DNA of 64,000 nt from an uncultured Bacteroidia bacterium (GTDB lineage Bacteria > Bacteroidota > Bacteroidia > Bacteroidales > UBA932): NCBI GenBank assembly GCA_902794005.1, contig CADBFO010000002.1:45762-109761 (forward strand). Direction: 5' to 3'. The notes beneath the pieces were generated by a model. That model saw only the letters and a program-made list of their open reading frames with translations, was not told the origin of the DNA and did no database searches. A program made the translations under genes and the position numbers. Positions 8,410 through 17,711 of the stretch are shown in pieces. Numbering within the stretch: position 1 is the first letter of the stretch; every line of letters starts with the position of its first letter.

Positions 8410-10661
8410 TGAAACGCTTCTTACTTCCCCTGGCGGCCCTCGTGGCCATTGTGGCCTGTACGCAGGAGCCTGCCCAACCCCAAACCGATCCGGTCGATTA
8501 TGTGAACACCCTGGGCGGAACGCTTTCCTCGTTCCAACTCTCCACGGGCAACACCTATCCGGCCGTGGCTGTGCCCTGGGGGGCGCATTTCTGGACCCCG
8601 CAGACCGGCAAGAACGGAGACGGATGGACGTATCGCTATGACGCCACCCACATCCGCGGCCTCAAGCAGACCCATCAGCCCAGTCCCTGGATCAACGACT
8701 ACGGCGCCTTCTCCATCATGCCCGTGACCACCGGTCCGGTTTATGACCAGGATGCCCGCGCCAGCTGGTTCTCCCACAAGGCGGAGAAAGCCACCCCTTA
8801 CTACTACAGCGTCTATCTGGCCGATCACGATGTCACCGCCGAACTCACCCCCACCGCCCACGCGGCCGCCTTCCGCCTCACCTATCCGGAAGGGGACTCC
8901 TATCTGGTGGTGGACGCCTTCGAGGGCGGCCATGTGGAACTGGCCGATGCCAACACCCTCTGCGGTTACACGGTGCACAACCACGGGGGCGTGGCCGAAG
9001 GATTCAAGAACTGGTTTGTGATTAGCTCCGACACGCCTTTCGAGGCCCTTCCCGCCCGGGAAGACGTGGCCCTCGTGGGCTTCAGGACCACCCGCGGCCA
9101 GCAGGTGAACCTGAAGGTGGCATCCTCTTTCATATCGGCCCGGCAGGCGGTGGAGAACCTCAAGGAAGTCTCCGCAGGCTTCGACGCCGTGAAGGCCTCG
9201 GCCCGGAAGGTCTGGAACGAGACCCTGGGCCGTGTGGAGGTGCAGGACGGCAATATCGACCACCTGCGCACGTTCTACAGCTGCCTGTACCGCAGCGTTC
9301 TTTTCCCGCGCGACCTTTCCGAAGTGAACGAGGCGGGGGAACGCGTGCATTACAGTCCGCACAACGGTCGGGTGGAGAAGGGGTATTTCTTCACCGACAC
9401 GGGCTTCTGGGACACCTTCCGCAGCCTGTTCCCGCTGCTGAACCTGCTGTATCCGGAGGTGTCGGCCAAGGTTCAGGAAGGCCTGGTGAACGATTATCTG
9501 GAAAGCGGTTTCCTGCCCGAATGGGCCAGCCCCGGCCACCGTGGCTGCATGGTGGGCAACAACAGCGCCTCGGTCGTGGCCGATGCCTGGCTCAAGGGCA
9601 TCCGTGGATACGACGTGGAGAAACTCTGGGAGGCGGTGACCCACGGCGCCCATGCCGTGCATCCTGACGTGAGTTCCACGGGCCGGCTGGGTTGGGAATA
9701 CTACGACCGGCTGGGCTATGTTCCCTGTGACGTGGACATCCGTGAAAATGTGGCCCGTACGCTGGAATATGCCTACGACGACTGGTGCATCTGGCAGCTG
9801 GGGCTTGCCCTCGGCAAACCGGCCGAAGAACTGGAGCCTTACCGGAAAGCCGCCCTCAACTATGCCAAGGTCTATGATGCCGAAGTGGGCCTGATGAACG
9901 GCCGCCTCTCCGACGGCAGCTTCCGCCGTCCCTTCTCGCCTTTGAAATGGGGCGGAGACTTCACCGAAGGCAACAGCCTCCATTACACTTGGAGCGTGTT
10001 CCACGACCCGCAGGGACTGATCGGCCTGATGGGCGGCGAAGAGAAGTTCAATGCCACGCTGGACAACGTGTTCGTGATGCCGCCCAAGTACGACGACTCG
10101 TACTACGGCTTCCCCATCCACGAAATCATCGAGATGACGGTGATGGGCATGGGCAACTACGCCCACGGCAACCAGCCCATCCAGCACATGCTCTACCTCT
10201 ACGACTGGAGCGGTGAGCCTTGGAAAACGCAGGCCCGCGTGCGCGAGGTGATGGAAAAATTCTACTCCCCCTGGGCCGATGCCTACTGCGGCGACGAGGA
10301 CAACGGCCAGACATCGGCCTGGTATGTGTTCTCCGCCCTGGGCTTCTATCCCGTATGCCCCGGCAGCGGCCAGTATGCGCTGGGCACCCCGCTTTTCCGG
10401 AAGGCCGTGCTGCACCTGGCCGGCGGCGATGTGGTCATTGATGCGCCGGACAACAGCGACGAAGCCTTCTATGTGGACAAGCTCAGCCTGAACGGAAAGG
10501 TTTGGGACAAGAACTACCTGGAACATGCCGACCTGGCCGGCGGCGCCAAGCTCCAATTCACCATGAGCGAGCGTCCCAATACCGCCCGTGGCGTATCGGC
10601 CGCCTCCAAGCCCTACTCCATGAGTTCTGCGGGTGGCCAGCAAGCTTCTGGTAATCAATAA
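8406..10661 (+). CDS. GH92 alpha-mannosidase, lipoprotein
   Basis: 751 residues starting at ATG 8406, which overlaps the previous stop. MMKRF then a lipobox (IVAC) predicts a surface or periplasmic lipoprotein. The N-terminal DYVNTLGG segment and the GDEDNGQTSAW motif at about 629-639, which carries the acidic residues of the Ca2+-dependent inverting site, identify GH92 exo-alpha-mannosidase. It would trim alpha-1,2, -1,3 or -1,4 mannose from high-mannose N-glycans. Oddity: the last about ten residues (GGQQASGNQ) and the stop are encoded by the left arm of a 110-bp palindromic repeat, so the native C-terminus has probably been rewritten by its arrival. Confidence 0.94.
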   Translation: MMKRFLLPLAALVAIVACTQEPAQPQTDPVDYVNTLGGTLSSFQLSTGNTYPAVAVPWGAHFWTPQTGKNGDGWTYRYDATHIRGLKQTHQPSPWINDYGAFSIMPVTTGPVYDQDARASWFSHKAEKATPYYYSVYLADHDVTAELTPTAHAAAFRLTYPEGDSYLVVDAFEGGHVELADANTLCGYTVHNHGGVAEGFKNWFVISSDTPFEALPAREDVALVGFRTTRGQQVNLKVASSFISARQAVENLKEVSAGFDAVKASARKVWNETLGRVEVQDGNIDHLRTFYSCLYRSVLFPRDLSEVNEAGERVHYSPHNGRVEKGYFFTDTGFWDTFRSLFPLLNLLYPEVSAKVQEGLVNDYLESGFLPEWASPGHRGCMVGNNSASVVADAWLKGIRGYDVEKLWEAVTHGAHAVHPDVSSTGRLGWEYYDRLGYVPCDVDIRENVARTLEYAYDDWCIWQLGLALGKPAEELEPYRKAALNYAKVYDAEVGLMNGRLSDGSFRRPFSPLKWGGDFTEGNSLHYTWSVFHDPQGLIGLMGGEEKFNATLDNVFVMPPKYDDSYYGFPIHEIIEMTVMGMGNYAHGNQPIQHMLYLYDWSGEPWKTQARVREVMEKFYSPWADAYCGDEDNGQTSAWYVFSALGFYPVCPGSGQYALGTPLFRKAVLHLAGGDVVIDAPDNSDEAFYVDKLSLNGKVWDKNYLEHADLAGGAKLQFTMSERPNTARGVSAASKPYSMSSAGGQQASGNQ

Positions 10662-10710
10662 TTTACGTATAATCCTCTGCGCAAAAAGCGCAGAGGATTA
10701 TTTATAAAAC
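10631..10710. repeat. Palindromic element copy 1 (inverted orientation)
   Basis: Core ATAATCCTCTGCGC (10669-10682), loop AAAAA, GCGCAGAGGATTAT (10688-10701): a perfect 14-bp hairpin. The other five copies have a T-rich loop (four TTTTT, one TGTTT), so this copy is inverted. The arm bearing GGGTGGCC starts at 10631 inside the GH92 coding sequence. Confidence 0.85.
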
Positions 10711-10723
10711 ACTGAAATAGAAT

Positions 10724-12130
10724 ATGTTACGCGTCACTGTTTCCGCGCTGGCCTTGTGTCTTAGCCTCAGTGCCTGTGCGCAGAAGTACCCCGACCAGCG
10801 CCCGGCGCCTGAAAAACGCCTGTTTGTTTCCGAGGCGGTGGAGGCCAAGATTGCCGAGGTGGCTCCCCAGCTCACCAATCCCAAGCTGCGCTGGATGTTC
10901 ATGAACTGTTTTCCCAATACGCTGGACACCACCGTGCACTATGACGAATCCACCGGGCTCACCTTTGTGTACACCGGCGACATCCATGCCATGTGGCTTC
11001 GCGATTCCGGCGCCCAGGTCTGGCCTTATGTGGAGCTGAGCAGGAATGACGGGCATCTCCGCAGGATGCTGGCCGGCGTCATCCGGCAACAGTTTACGCT
11101 CATCAACATCGACCCTTATGCCAACGCCTTCAACCAGGGCCCGACCGGAGACCACGGGGACAGCGATGATACGGGCGTTCCGCAGAATCCGAATGTATGG
11201 GAGCGCAAGTGGGAAATCGACTCGCACTGCTATCCTGTGCGCCTGGCCCATCACTACTGGAAGGTGACCGGGGATACGTCCATTTTCGACGACCTTTGGA
11301 TCAAGACCGTGGAGACCATCCTGGAAACCTTTACCACCCAGCAGCGCAAAGAGGGCGATGGCCCCTACTATTTCCTGCGTGTCACCGACCGCCAGCTGGA
11401 CACCAAGGCCCGCGTAGGCCTGGGCCATCCCGTGAAGCCGGTGGGCCTCATCGCCTCCAGTTTCCGTCCTTCCGACGATGCCACCCAGTTCGAGTTCCTG
11501 GTGCCCTCCAACTTTTTCGCCGTGAGCATCCTGCGCAAAGCTGCGGAAATTCTTGCCGAGGTGAACCACAACGCCGCCCTCTCCGCCCGATGCACCGCCC
11601 TGGCCCATGAGGTGGAGGCCGCCCTGAAAAAACACGCCGTCGTTCACCATCCCGAATTCGGCGACATCTATGCCTTCGAGGTGGACGGTTTCGGCAATGC
11701 CTATTGCATGGACGACGCCAACGTGCCGTCTCTCCTGGCGCTGACCTACCTGGATCCGTCTCTGGCATCCGATCCCATCGCCCAGAACACCCGCCGCTTT
11801 GTCTGGAGCGACGCCAACCCGTATTTCTGGCGCGGCAAGGCAGGGGAGGGCATCGGCGGTCCGCATATCGGCACGGAAGCCATCTGGCCCATGAGCATCA
11901 TGATGAAGGCCTTCACCGCCACCGATGATGCCGAAATCAAGGCCTGCATGGAGCAGCTTCTGCGCACCGACGCCGGTACCGGCTTCATCCATGAGAGCTT
12001 TCACAAGGACGATGCCGCCAACTTCACCCGTCCCTGGTTCGCCTGGCAGAACACCCTCTTCGGCGAACTCGTCCTCAAGCTGGTGGCCGATGGAAAGCTC
12101 CCCCTTCTGAACAGTATTACCGTAAAATAG
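10724..12130 (+). CDS. GH125 exo-alpha-1,6-mannosidase, lipoprotein
   Basis: 468 residues with lipobox LSAC (Cys18). The YTGDIHAMWLRDSGAQVWPY segment (83-102), the ERKWEIDSHCYPV segment and the C-terminal FTRPWFAWQNTLFGEL are characteristic of family 125, which acts by inversion on non-reducing alpha-1,6-linked mannose. Length agrees with the family (about 430-480). It follows a GH92 and precedes a second, the combination needed to strip both arms of the Man3 to Man9 N-glycan core. Its start is 62 nt after the GH92 stop with a palindromic element between them; the element may be a processing or termination point inside the operon. Confidence 0.93.
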   Translation: MLRVTVSALALCLSLSACAQKYPDQRPAPEKRLFVSEAVEAKIAEVAPQLTNPKLRWMFMNCFPNTLDTTVHYDESTGLTFVYTGDIHAMWLRDSGAQVWPYVELSRNDGHLRRMLAGVIRQQFTLINIDPYANAFNQGPTGDHGDSDDTGVPQNPNVWERKWEIDSHCYPVRLAHHYWKVTGDTSIFDDLWIKTVETILETFTTQQRKEGDGPYYFLRVTDRQLDTKARVGLGHPVKPVGLIASSFRPSDDATQFEFLVPSNFFAVSILRKAAEILAEVNHNAALSARCTALAHEVEAALKKHAVVHHPEFGDIYAFEVDGFGNAYCMDDANVPSLLALTYLDPSLASDPIAQNTRRFVWSDANPYFWRGKAGEGIGGPHIGTEAIWPMSIMMKAFTATDDAEIKACMEQLLRTDAGTGFIHESFHKDDAANFTRPWFAWQNTLFGELVLKLVADGKLPLLNSITVK

Positions 12131-12197
12131 TGGGCTGCCGCGAGACGTATTTCGTGAGTTCTTGTGTTTATTCTTTGAAACCGTAACTACGAATGAG

Positions 12198-13544
12198 ATG
12201 AAACATTTTCTGGCTTTTTTCTCGCTGGCTCTCGCACTTGTCGCGTGCAGCAAGGCCGTCCTGCCCGGCAACAACTCTTTTGACGACCCGCAGGGGGATC
12301 CGGGGGCGGTCCCCGTTGTCACTGACCCGATTACTGTCAGTTCGCCGGAGCCGAAGCCGGGCAGCATTCAGAAGATTTCGCTGACGCCCGAGCAGCAGGA
12401 TTTCGCATCGGCCGGCCATGCCTTTGCCCTCAAAAGCCTTGCGCTGCTTTACGGGCAGGGCGCGTCATCCTTCGTCTTTTCCCCGCTGAGCCTGCAGTAT
12501 GCCCTGGCCATGGTTGTGAACGGGGCTTCCGGGGAAACCGCGGCGGAAATCACCCGCGCCCTGGGCTTCGGCTCGGACGTGGAGGCGCTCAACGCCTACT
12601 GCAACCTGCTTATGAACCAGTTGCCCGCCCTGGACGAGAAGGTCCGGGTCAAGTTGGCCGACGCCCTCGTGTTGGACAGCAATTATCCGCTGCTGCCCAG
12701 TTTTGTGAAGCAGATGGAGGAGGTCTATTATGCCCCGGTAGAGTACATGTCCTTTGCGAAAAAGGGCGAAGTCGCCGACAGAATCAACGAATGGGCCCAC
12801 CGCAACACCAACGGGCTCATCTTCCCCTTCCTGGACGAATCGGCCCTGGACCAGGTGATCGCCGTCATCCTGAACGCCCTGTATTTCAAGGCTCCTTGGG
12901 GAAAAACCATAAACGGCACCATGTTCCTGCCGGACTTCACCCTGGAGCGAGAAACGTTCTACAAGGACGTCGGCGGTACCTCGAAGGTGAATCTGATGCG
13001 CACGTCTTTCTACTTTGGCTATGGCAGGCAGAAGGGTTACCGGATGGTGGAGATTCCCTATGCCGACGGGAAGTTCGCCATGTATGTGCTGCTTCCGGAC
13101 GCCGTCGGCAAGCAGGGACTGAAGCAGCTGGTCGATGCTTTGGAAAAGGCCTCCTGGAAGGATTTGACCAAGTCTTTGACCTATTCCACGCTGGTGAATC
13201 TGCGCCTTCCCAAGTTTGAAACGTCCAGCCGCTTTGAACTTTCCCCCATGCTGCAGGCCCTCGGAATCCGGCAGGCCTTTGGAATAGACGCCGCCTTTGA
13301 CCGCATGTTTGCCGGGAAAGGCTCTTTCTTCGTGAGCAATGTGCTCCAGAAGGCCCGCATCAAGGTGACGGAATGGGGAACGGAGGCGGCTGCCGTCACC
13401 GCCATCATGATGGCCTCTTCTCCTGGTCCCGGAACGGCGCCTCCCCCCGAGGCCGATTTCTTCTGCGACCACCCTTTCGCCTACGTCATTGCCGAGCGCT
13501 CCTCCGGCACCATCCTCTTCGAAGGCATCTTCACCGGAGAATAG
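12198..13544 (+). CDS. Serpin-family protease inhibitor, lipoprotein
   Basis: 448 residues from ATG 12198, where the signal peptide starts (ALVAC, Cys17); a more upstream ATG lacks a signal. After a Pro-rich linker (about 18-65) comes a full serpin fold: FSPLSLQYALAMVVNGA, NALYFKAPW and a canonical hinge GTEAAAVTA (394-402). Alignment of the hinge to alpha-1-antitrypsin places P1-P1' near the SSP of MMASSPGPG, with a Pro-rich C-terminal half of the loop. The small hinge residues argue for an inhibitory rather than ornamental serpin. Lipid anchoring suggests protection of the cell envelope or glycan machinery against host or neighbour proteases; the target protease is unknown. Confidence 0.9.
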   Translation: MKHFLAFFSLALALVACSKAVLPGNNSFDDPQGDPGAVPVVTDPITVSSPEPKPGSIQKISLTPEQQDFASAGHAFALKSLALLYGQGASSFVFSPLSLQYALAMVVNGASGETAAEITRALGFGSDVEALNAYCNLLMNQLPALDEKVRVKLADALVLDSNYPLLPSFVKQMEEVYYAPVEYMSFAKKGEVADRINEWAHRNTNGLIFPFLDESALDQVIAVILNALYFKAPWGKTINGTMFLPDFTLERETFYKDVGGTSKVNLMRTSFYFGYGRQKGYRMVEIPYADGKFAMYVLLPDAVGKQGLKQLVDALEKASWKDLTKSLTYSTLVNLRLPKFETSSRFELSPMLQALGIRQAFGIDAAFDRMFAGKGSFFVSNVLQKARIKVTEWGTEAAAVTAIMMASSPGPGTAPPPEADFFCDHPFAYVIAERSSGTILFEGIFTGE

Positions 13545-13554
13545 CCGCTTGATG

Positions 13555-13663
13555 GGTGACTCGTAAGTTGCTCATTGTTAGGTGTTTGCGTATAATCCTC
13601 TGCGCTTTTTGCGCAGAGGATTTTGCATAAACGCCTGATACATAGGCGGATAGCGGCCACCCC
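13555..13663. repeat. Palindromic element copy 2
   Basis: Core 13592-13622: ATAATCCTCTGCGC, TTTTT, GCGCAGAGGATT. Outer ends GGGTGAC and GGCCACCC give a unit of about 109 bp that is palindromic as a whole. It fills most of the gap between the serpin and the second GH92. Confidence 0.85.
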
Positions 13664-13703
13664 CGAGAGGGCGCCGGCCGGTGGCAGATTGGAAAAATAT
13701 TCG

Positions 13704-13711
13704 TATTTTTG
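13704..13711 (+). promoter_or_regulatory. -7 promoter box of the second GH92
   Basis: TATTTTTG matches TAnnTTTG and ends 17 nt before the ATG at 13729. No -33 element is evident, but the position right after the palindromic element suggests an independent promoter. Confidence 0.45.
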
Positions 13712-13728
13712 TACAAATACACCATGAT

Positions 13729-15942
13729 ATGAAAAGAATCGCTGTCTTTGCTGCACTGCTGCTGGTTGCCGGAGGGCTCCGGGCGCAGACCGAGTGGGTG
13801 AATCCGTTTATTGGCACGTCCAATTTCGGAGCATGCAATCCGGGTGCGGTGGTGCCGAACGGGATGATGAGCGTGACGCCCTTCAATGTGATGGGCTCCC
13901 AGCTCAATACCTGGGACAAAGACAGCCGCTGGTGGAGCACTCCGTACGTAGCGGAAAACAGTTTCTTCACGGGCTTTGCGCATGTGAACCTCTCCGGCGT
14001 GGGCTGCCCCGAACTGGGCAGCCTTCTTACCATGCCGACCACGGGTCCGCTCCAGGTGGACTACCACCTGTACGGCAGTGAGTACAAGGATGAGACGGCG
14101 CATCCCGGTTACTACAGCATACAGCTTCTGAATGGCGTTTTCGCCGAAGTCACGGCCACCACCCGAACTTCCCTGGAACGCTATACTTTCCCCGCCGGCG
14201 AGGGAAACATCCTCCTGAATCTGGGCGAGGGTCTTACCAACGAGAGCGGCGCCACCGTACGCCGCGTTTCCGAAACGGAAGTGGAAGGCTCCAAACTGAT
14301 GGGCGGCTTCTGCTACAATCGTAACGCCGTGTTCCCGCTGTACTTCGTGCTGCGGGTGAGCAAGGCGCCAACCCGTTCCGGTTATTGGAAAAAGCAGCGC
14401 CCGATGTCGGCCGAAGCCGCCTGGGATGCCGATGCGGGAAAGTACAAGCTGTACCGCAACTATGCCCGCGAGATGAGCGGAGACGATATCGGCTGCTGGT
14501 TCCACTACGACAACCTGGCCCCCGGAGAGCAGGTCCTGGTGCAGATGGGCGTTTCCTTCGTGAGCGTCCAGAACGCCCGCGAAAACCTGGATGCCGAGCA
14601 GCAGGGCTTCCATTTCGAGGCCGTCCGCGCCAAGGCCGACGCCAGCTGGCAGGACCACCTGGGCCGCATCTGCGTGGAAGGCGGCACCGACGACCAGAAA
14701 ACCATCTTCTATACGGCGCTGTATCACACGCTCCTGCATCCCAATGTGCTCAACGACGTGAACGGCGAGTATCCGCTTATGGAGTCCGGCGCCGGGGTGG
14801 GCCGGGTGGAGCCGGGCCGCACGCGCTACACCGTATTCTCCCTCTGGGACACCTACCGCAACCTGCACCAGCTGATGACCCTCCTCTGGCCCGAAAAACA
14901 GACCGACATGGTGCGCTCCATGATTGACCAGTACCGCGAGTGGGGCTGGATGCCCAAATGGGAACTCTTCGGCCGGGAAACCTGGACCATGGAAGGGGAC
15001 CCCGCCATCTGCGTCATTGCCGACACCTGGCTTCGCGGCCTTCGCGACTTCGACATCGAAACCGCCTATGCGGCCTTCCTGAAATCGGCCGATACCCCCG
15101 GCGCCCAAAACCGCATGCGCCCGGACAACGACCCTTACATGGAAGACGGCTACATCCCGCTTGGCTGGTTTGCCGGAGATTTCTCGGGGGACAACTCCGT
15201 CTCCCATGCGCTGGAGTACTATGTGGCCGACTATGCCCTCTCCCGCCTGGCCGCCTCGCTGGGCCGTCCCGAGGATGCCGACCGGTTCTATCAGCGCTCC
15301 CTTGGATACCGGAACTACTACAGCGCCCAGTACAAATGCCTCCGGCCCATCAATCCGGACGGGACCTTCCTCTCTCCCTTCGATCCCGAAGACGGGGCCG
15401 ATTTCTCCAATGCCCCCGGGTTCCACGAGGGCAGCGCCTGGAACTACAGCTTCGCCGTTCCGCACGACGTCGAAGGCTATGCCAAACTGATGGGCGGCCG
15501 GAAAGCCTTTGTGGACAACTTGCAGCACGTCTTTGACGAAGGCCTGTACGACCCCGCCAACGAGCCGGACATCGTGTACCCGTATCTGTTCAGCCGCTTC
15601 AAGGGACAGGAAAAACGCACCTGGGCCGCCGTCGAACGCATTCTGGCCACGCATTACAAGAACGCTCCGGACGGGATCCCCGGCAATGACGACACCGGCA
15701 CCATGAGCGCCTGGGCCGTCTTTTCCATGCTGGGCTTCTACCCCGACTGCCCCGGGGAACCGTATTTCACCCTTACCCGCCCCAGCTTCCCGAAGGCTGT
15801 CATCACGCTCCCGGACGGTCAAACCGTCACCCTTACCCGCTCTGGCGCCAAAGCCTCCCGGGTTACGGTGGACGGCCGCAACAAGGGCTACCGCATCTCG
15901 CACCAGGACCTTCTGCGCTCCAAGTCCATCGTCTGGAAATAA
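13729..15942 (+). CDS. GH92 alpha-mannosidase, secreted
   Basis: 737 residues from ATG 13729, where the signal peptide (cleavage after LRAQ) begins; in-frame sequence further upstream lies in promoter and repeat DNA. TEWVNPFIGTSN opens the GH92 N-domain and GNDDTGTMSAW (652-662) is the catalytic segment, here with Asp-Asp in place of the Glu-Asp of the first GH92. The protein has a type I signal rather than a lipobox, so it is likely periplasmic while the first GH92 is membrane-anchored. Having two GH92 of different location and motif suggests sequential action on different mannosidic linkages. Confidence 0.94.
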   Translation: MKRIAVFAALLLVAGGLRAQTEWVNPFIGTSNFGACNPGAVVPNGMMSVTPFNVMGSQLNTWDKDSRWWSTPYVAENSFFTGFAHVNLSGVGCPELGSLLTMPTTGPLQVDYHLYGSEYKDETAHPGYYSIQLLNGVFAEVTATTRTSLERYTFPAGEGNILLNLGEGLTNESGATVRRVSETEVEGSKLMGGFCYNRNAVFPLYFVLRVSKAPTRSGYWKKQRPMSAEAAWDADAGKYKLYRNYAREMSGDDIGCWFHYDNLAPGEQVLVQMGVSFVSVQNARENLDAEQQGFHFEAVRAKADASWQDHLGRICVEGGTDDQKTIFYTALYHTLLHPNVLNDVNGEYPLMESGAGVGRVEPGRTRYTVFSLWDTYRNLHQLMTLLWPEKQTDMVRSMIDQYREWGWMPKWELFGRETWTMEGDPAICVIADTWLRGLRDFDIETAYAAFLKSADTPGAQNRMRPDNDPYMEDGYIPLGWFAGDFSGDNSVSHALEYYVADYALSRLAASLGRPEDADRFYQRSLGYRNYYSAQYKCLRPINPDGTFLSPFDPEDGADFSNAPGFHEGSAWNYSFAVPHDVEGYAKLMGGRKAFVDNLQHVFDEGLYDPANEPDIVYPYLFSRFKGQEKRTWAAVERILATHYKNAPDGIPGNDDTGTMSAWAVFSMLGFYPDCPGEPYFTLTRPSFPKAVITLPDGQTVTLTRSGAKASRVTVDGRNKGYRISHQDLLRSKSIVWK

Positions 15943-15948
15943 TCCCTC

Positions 15949-16083
15949 TGCCGCCTCGACACGCAGAACGGCCTCCAGGGCCGATTTTTTGTCGAGGCGG
16001 AATAGAAAATGCCCGTTTGGGCCGAAAACACGGCCGCCTCGACAACCACAGTGCCATAGAAGGCCGGTTTTGTGTCGAGGCGG
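15949..16083. repeat. Two tandem 83-bp hairpin units, arm type CCGCCTCGAC
   Basis: Unit A has CCGCCTCGAC at 15951-15960 and GTCGAGGCGG at 15991-16000; unit B has the same arms at 16034-16043 and 16074-16083. Arms are perfect 10-bp complements and the unit-to-unit distance is exactly 83. It occupies the gap between the convergent GH92 and GH130 genes and could end both transcripts, although no T-run follows. Unit B shares internal sequence with the units at 63.6-63.8 kb. Confidence 0.8.
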
Positions 16084-16146
16084 TCGTTGATGCGGGGAGC
16101 CCCCCGGGCGAAGCTTTGCCAGGGGCTTGTCGCGCGCCACCGGAAA

Positions 16147-17145
16147 CTACACGATGCTGGTACGCTTGGTCCAGTCGATGATTTCGGGGATGTAGCCGAA
16201 GGCAAGGCCGGTGACGGTGTCGGCGCAGCCGTAATAGACGGCCATGCGGCCGGTGGCGGCGTCGGTGAGTGCGGCGCAGGGGAAGGCTACGTTGGGCACG
16301 TCTCCCATGCACTCGTACGGGGTCTGCGGCGAAAGCAGGTAGGGACCACTGCGGGCCAGCACTTTCCAGGGCCGGTCCAGATCCAGCAGGGCGCTGCCGA
16401 AACTATAGACATAGCCGTTGCAGCTGCGCAGCACGCCGTGGTACAGCAGCAGCCAGCCTTCGGACGTCTCGATGGGAATGGGGCCGGCGCCGATTTTCAT
16501 GCACTGCCAGGCGCTCAGCTCAAAGGGAGCGGGCGCCATCACGTGGCGGTGGTGTCCCCAGAACTCCATGTCGGGCGACTCGCTGTAGAAAATGTCTCCG
16601 AAGGCGGTGTGGCCAGTGTCCGACGGACGGGACAGCATGGCATACCGGCCGCCGATCTTGCGCGGGAACAGCACGCCGTTGCGGTTGTAGGGAAGGAAGG
16701 CGTTCTCCACCTGGTGGAAAGTCTCAAAGTCGTTGGTCCAGGCCAGGCCGATGGTGGGGCCGTGATACCCGTTGCACCAGCTCACCCAGTACTTGCCGTC
16801 CAGCAGGGTAACGCGCGGGTCATAGCCATAGACCCATTCGGCCACCTCGGGATCGGCCCCGGTGAAGCGGAGCACCTCGGGCTTGATGTCCCAGTGCAGG
16901 CCGTCCTTGGAGAAGCCCGCGTGGAGGGCCATGCGGCGGTTGGTGTCGTCACAGCGGAAAACGCCGGCAAAACCGTCCTTGAACGGCACCACGGCGCTGT
17001 TGAAGATGCTGTTGGAGTCCGGAAGCAGGTCGCGGGGGATTACTGGATTCCGGGAGTAGCGCCAGAGGGGGGCGCCGGAGCCGGCCGGCCGGTCTTCCCA
17101 GGGGATGTTGGGGAGGGCGGGGCCCACAATTTTCAGATTGCTCAT
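16147..17145 (-). CDS. GH130 beta-1,4-mannoside phosphorylase
   Basis: 332 residues without a signal peptide, so cytoplasmic. The five-bladed propeller family is recognised from [30 protein letters not shown] (with the catalytic Asp), the [17 protein letters not shown] blade and the C-terminal [18 protein letters not shown]. Family members phosphorolyse beta-1,4-mannosides; near relatives in gut Bacteroides act on Man-beta-1,4-GlcNAc, the product left after N-glycan trimming. That substrate fits the neighbouring GH92/GH125 genes but is an inference. Its ATG overlaps the LacI stop (ATGA), so it is the last gene of the minus-strand operon. Confidence 0.92.
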   Translation of the reverse strand: MSNLKIVGPALPNIPWEDRPAGSGAPLWRYSRNPVIPRDLLPDSNSIFNSAVVPFKDGFAGVFRCDDTNRRMALHAGFSKDGLHWDIKPEVLRFTGADPEVAEWVYGYDPRVTLLDGKYWVSWCNGYHGPTIGLAWTNDFETFHQVENAFLPYNRNGVLFPRKIGGRYAMLSRPSDTGHTAFGDIFYSESPDMEFWGHHRHVMAPAPFELSAWQCMKIGAGPIPIETSEGWLLLYHGVLRSCNGYVYSFGSALLDLDRPWKVLARSGPYLLSPQTPYECMGDVPNVAFPCAALTDAATGRMAVYYGCADTVTGLAFGYIPEIIDWTKRTSIV

Positions 17146-17711
17146 TTCGTCAAATTATTGATAACTACATTATTGTCCTGTTCTTGCAGGAGCCTCAGGA
17201 GGCGGCTGGCACATTCGGCCGCGGCCGACAGGGGATCCTCTTCCCGAACCGGCACCACGCAGGGAACGCCGGAGCGACGGAGATCCTCCAGAAGCTCTTT
17301 CTCTTCGGGGACGGGCACTGCCACCAGGCCGTCCACCTTCTGTGCCAGGAAAAGGTCGGCAAGGCGTCCGAAACGCACCGGGTCCTCCTGTGAATAGCCG
17401 AACAGCAGGGTGCAGCCCTCCGGCAGGGTCAGTTTTTCCAGCCGGGCGGCGAACTGCCCGTAATAGGGGGCCGATGCATCCGGCAGGATGACGCCCACCA
17501 CCAGCTGGCGTACCTCCCGGCGGAGGACCTTCGCCACCGGGCGGTAATTCATCCGGCGCGCCACCTCCAGGATGTGCTGCCGGGTGCTTTCTCCTACGCG
17601 GTACTTGGGCTTTCCGTCGGCCTCCAGCCGGTTGTTCATCACAAAGGAGACCAGCGCCACGGAGACGCCGGCTTCTTTTGCGATATCCTTGATGGTGACG
17701 GTTCTAGTCAT
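17142..17711 (-). CDS. Half-length LacI/GalR-type regulator
   Basis: 189 residues from ATG 17711; an in-frame ATG 96 nt upstream lies inside the lipase gene and adds only low-complexity sequence. Residues 1-60 are a good LacI helix-turn-helix and hinge ([27 protein letters not shown]). The sugar-binding part begins normally ([16 protein letters not shown]) but ends near residue 170, about 150 residues short of the usual 330-340, so the C-terminal effector subdomain and dimer interface are missing. The reading frame is intact and overlaps both neighbours, so it is not obviously decayed. It is likely to regulate this operon in some way; how it would sense a ligand is unclear. Confidence 0.82.
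   Translation of the reverse strand: MTRTVTIKDIAKEAGVSVALVSFVMNNRLEADGKPKYRVGESTRQHILEVARRMNYRPVAKVLRREVRQLVVGVILPDASAPYYGQFAARLEKLTLPEGCTLLFGYSQEDPVRFGRLADLFLAQKVDGLVAVPVPEEKELLEDLRRSGVPCVVPVREEDPLSAAAECASRLLRLLQEQDNNVVINNLTK

Noticed and set aside
8421-10658. A 745-codon frame antisense to the first GH92
   Set aside because: No domain or start signals, and it is exactly the shadow of a conserved enzyme. Similar long shadows opposite 3.8-5.7, 5.7-7.2, 10.7-12.4, 13.5-16.1, 40.4-43.0 and 59.8-61.4 kb are dismissed for the same reason.
10669-10701. The hairpin cores as plain Rho-independent terminators
   Set aside because: No T-run follows the stems, the conserved sequence continues well outside the stem, and one copy is inverted; termination may still be a side effect.
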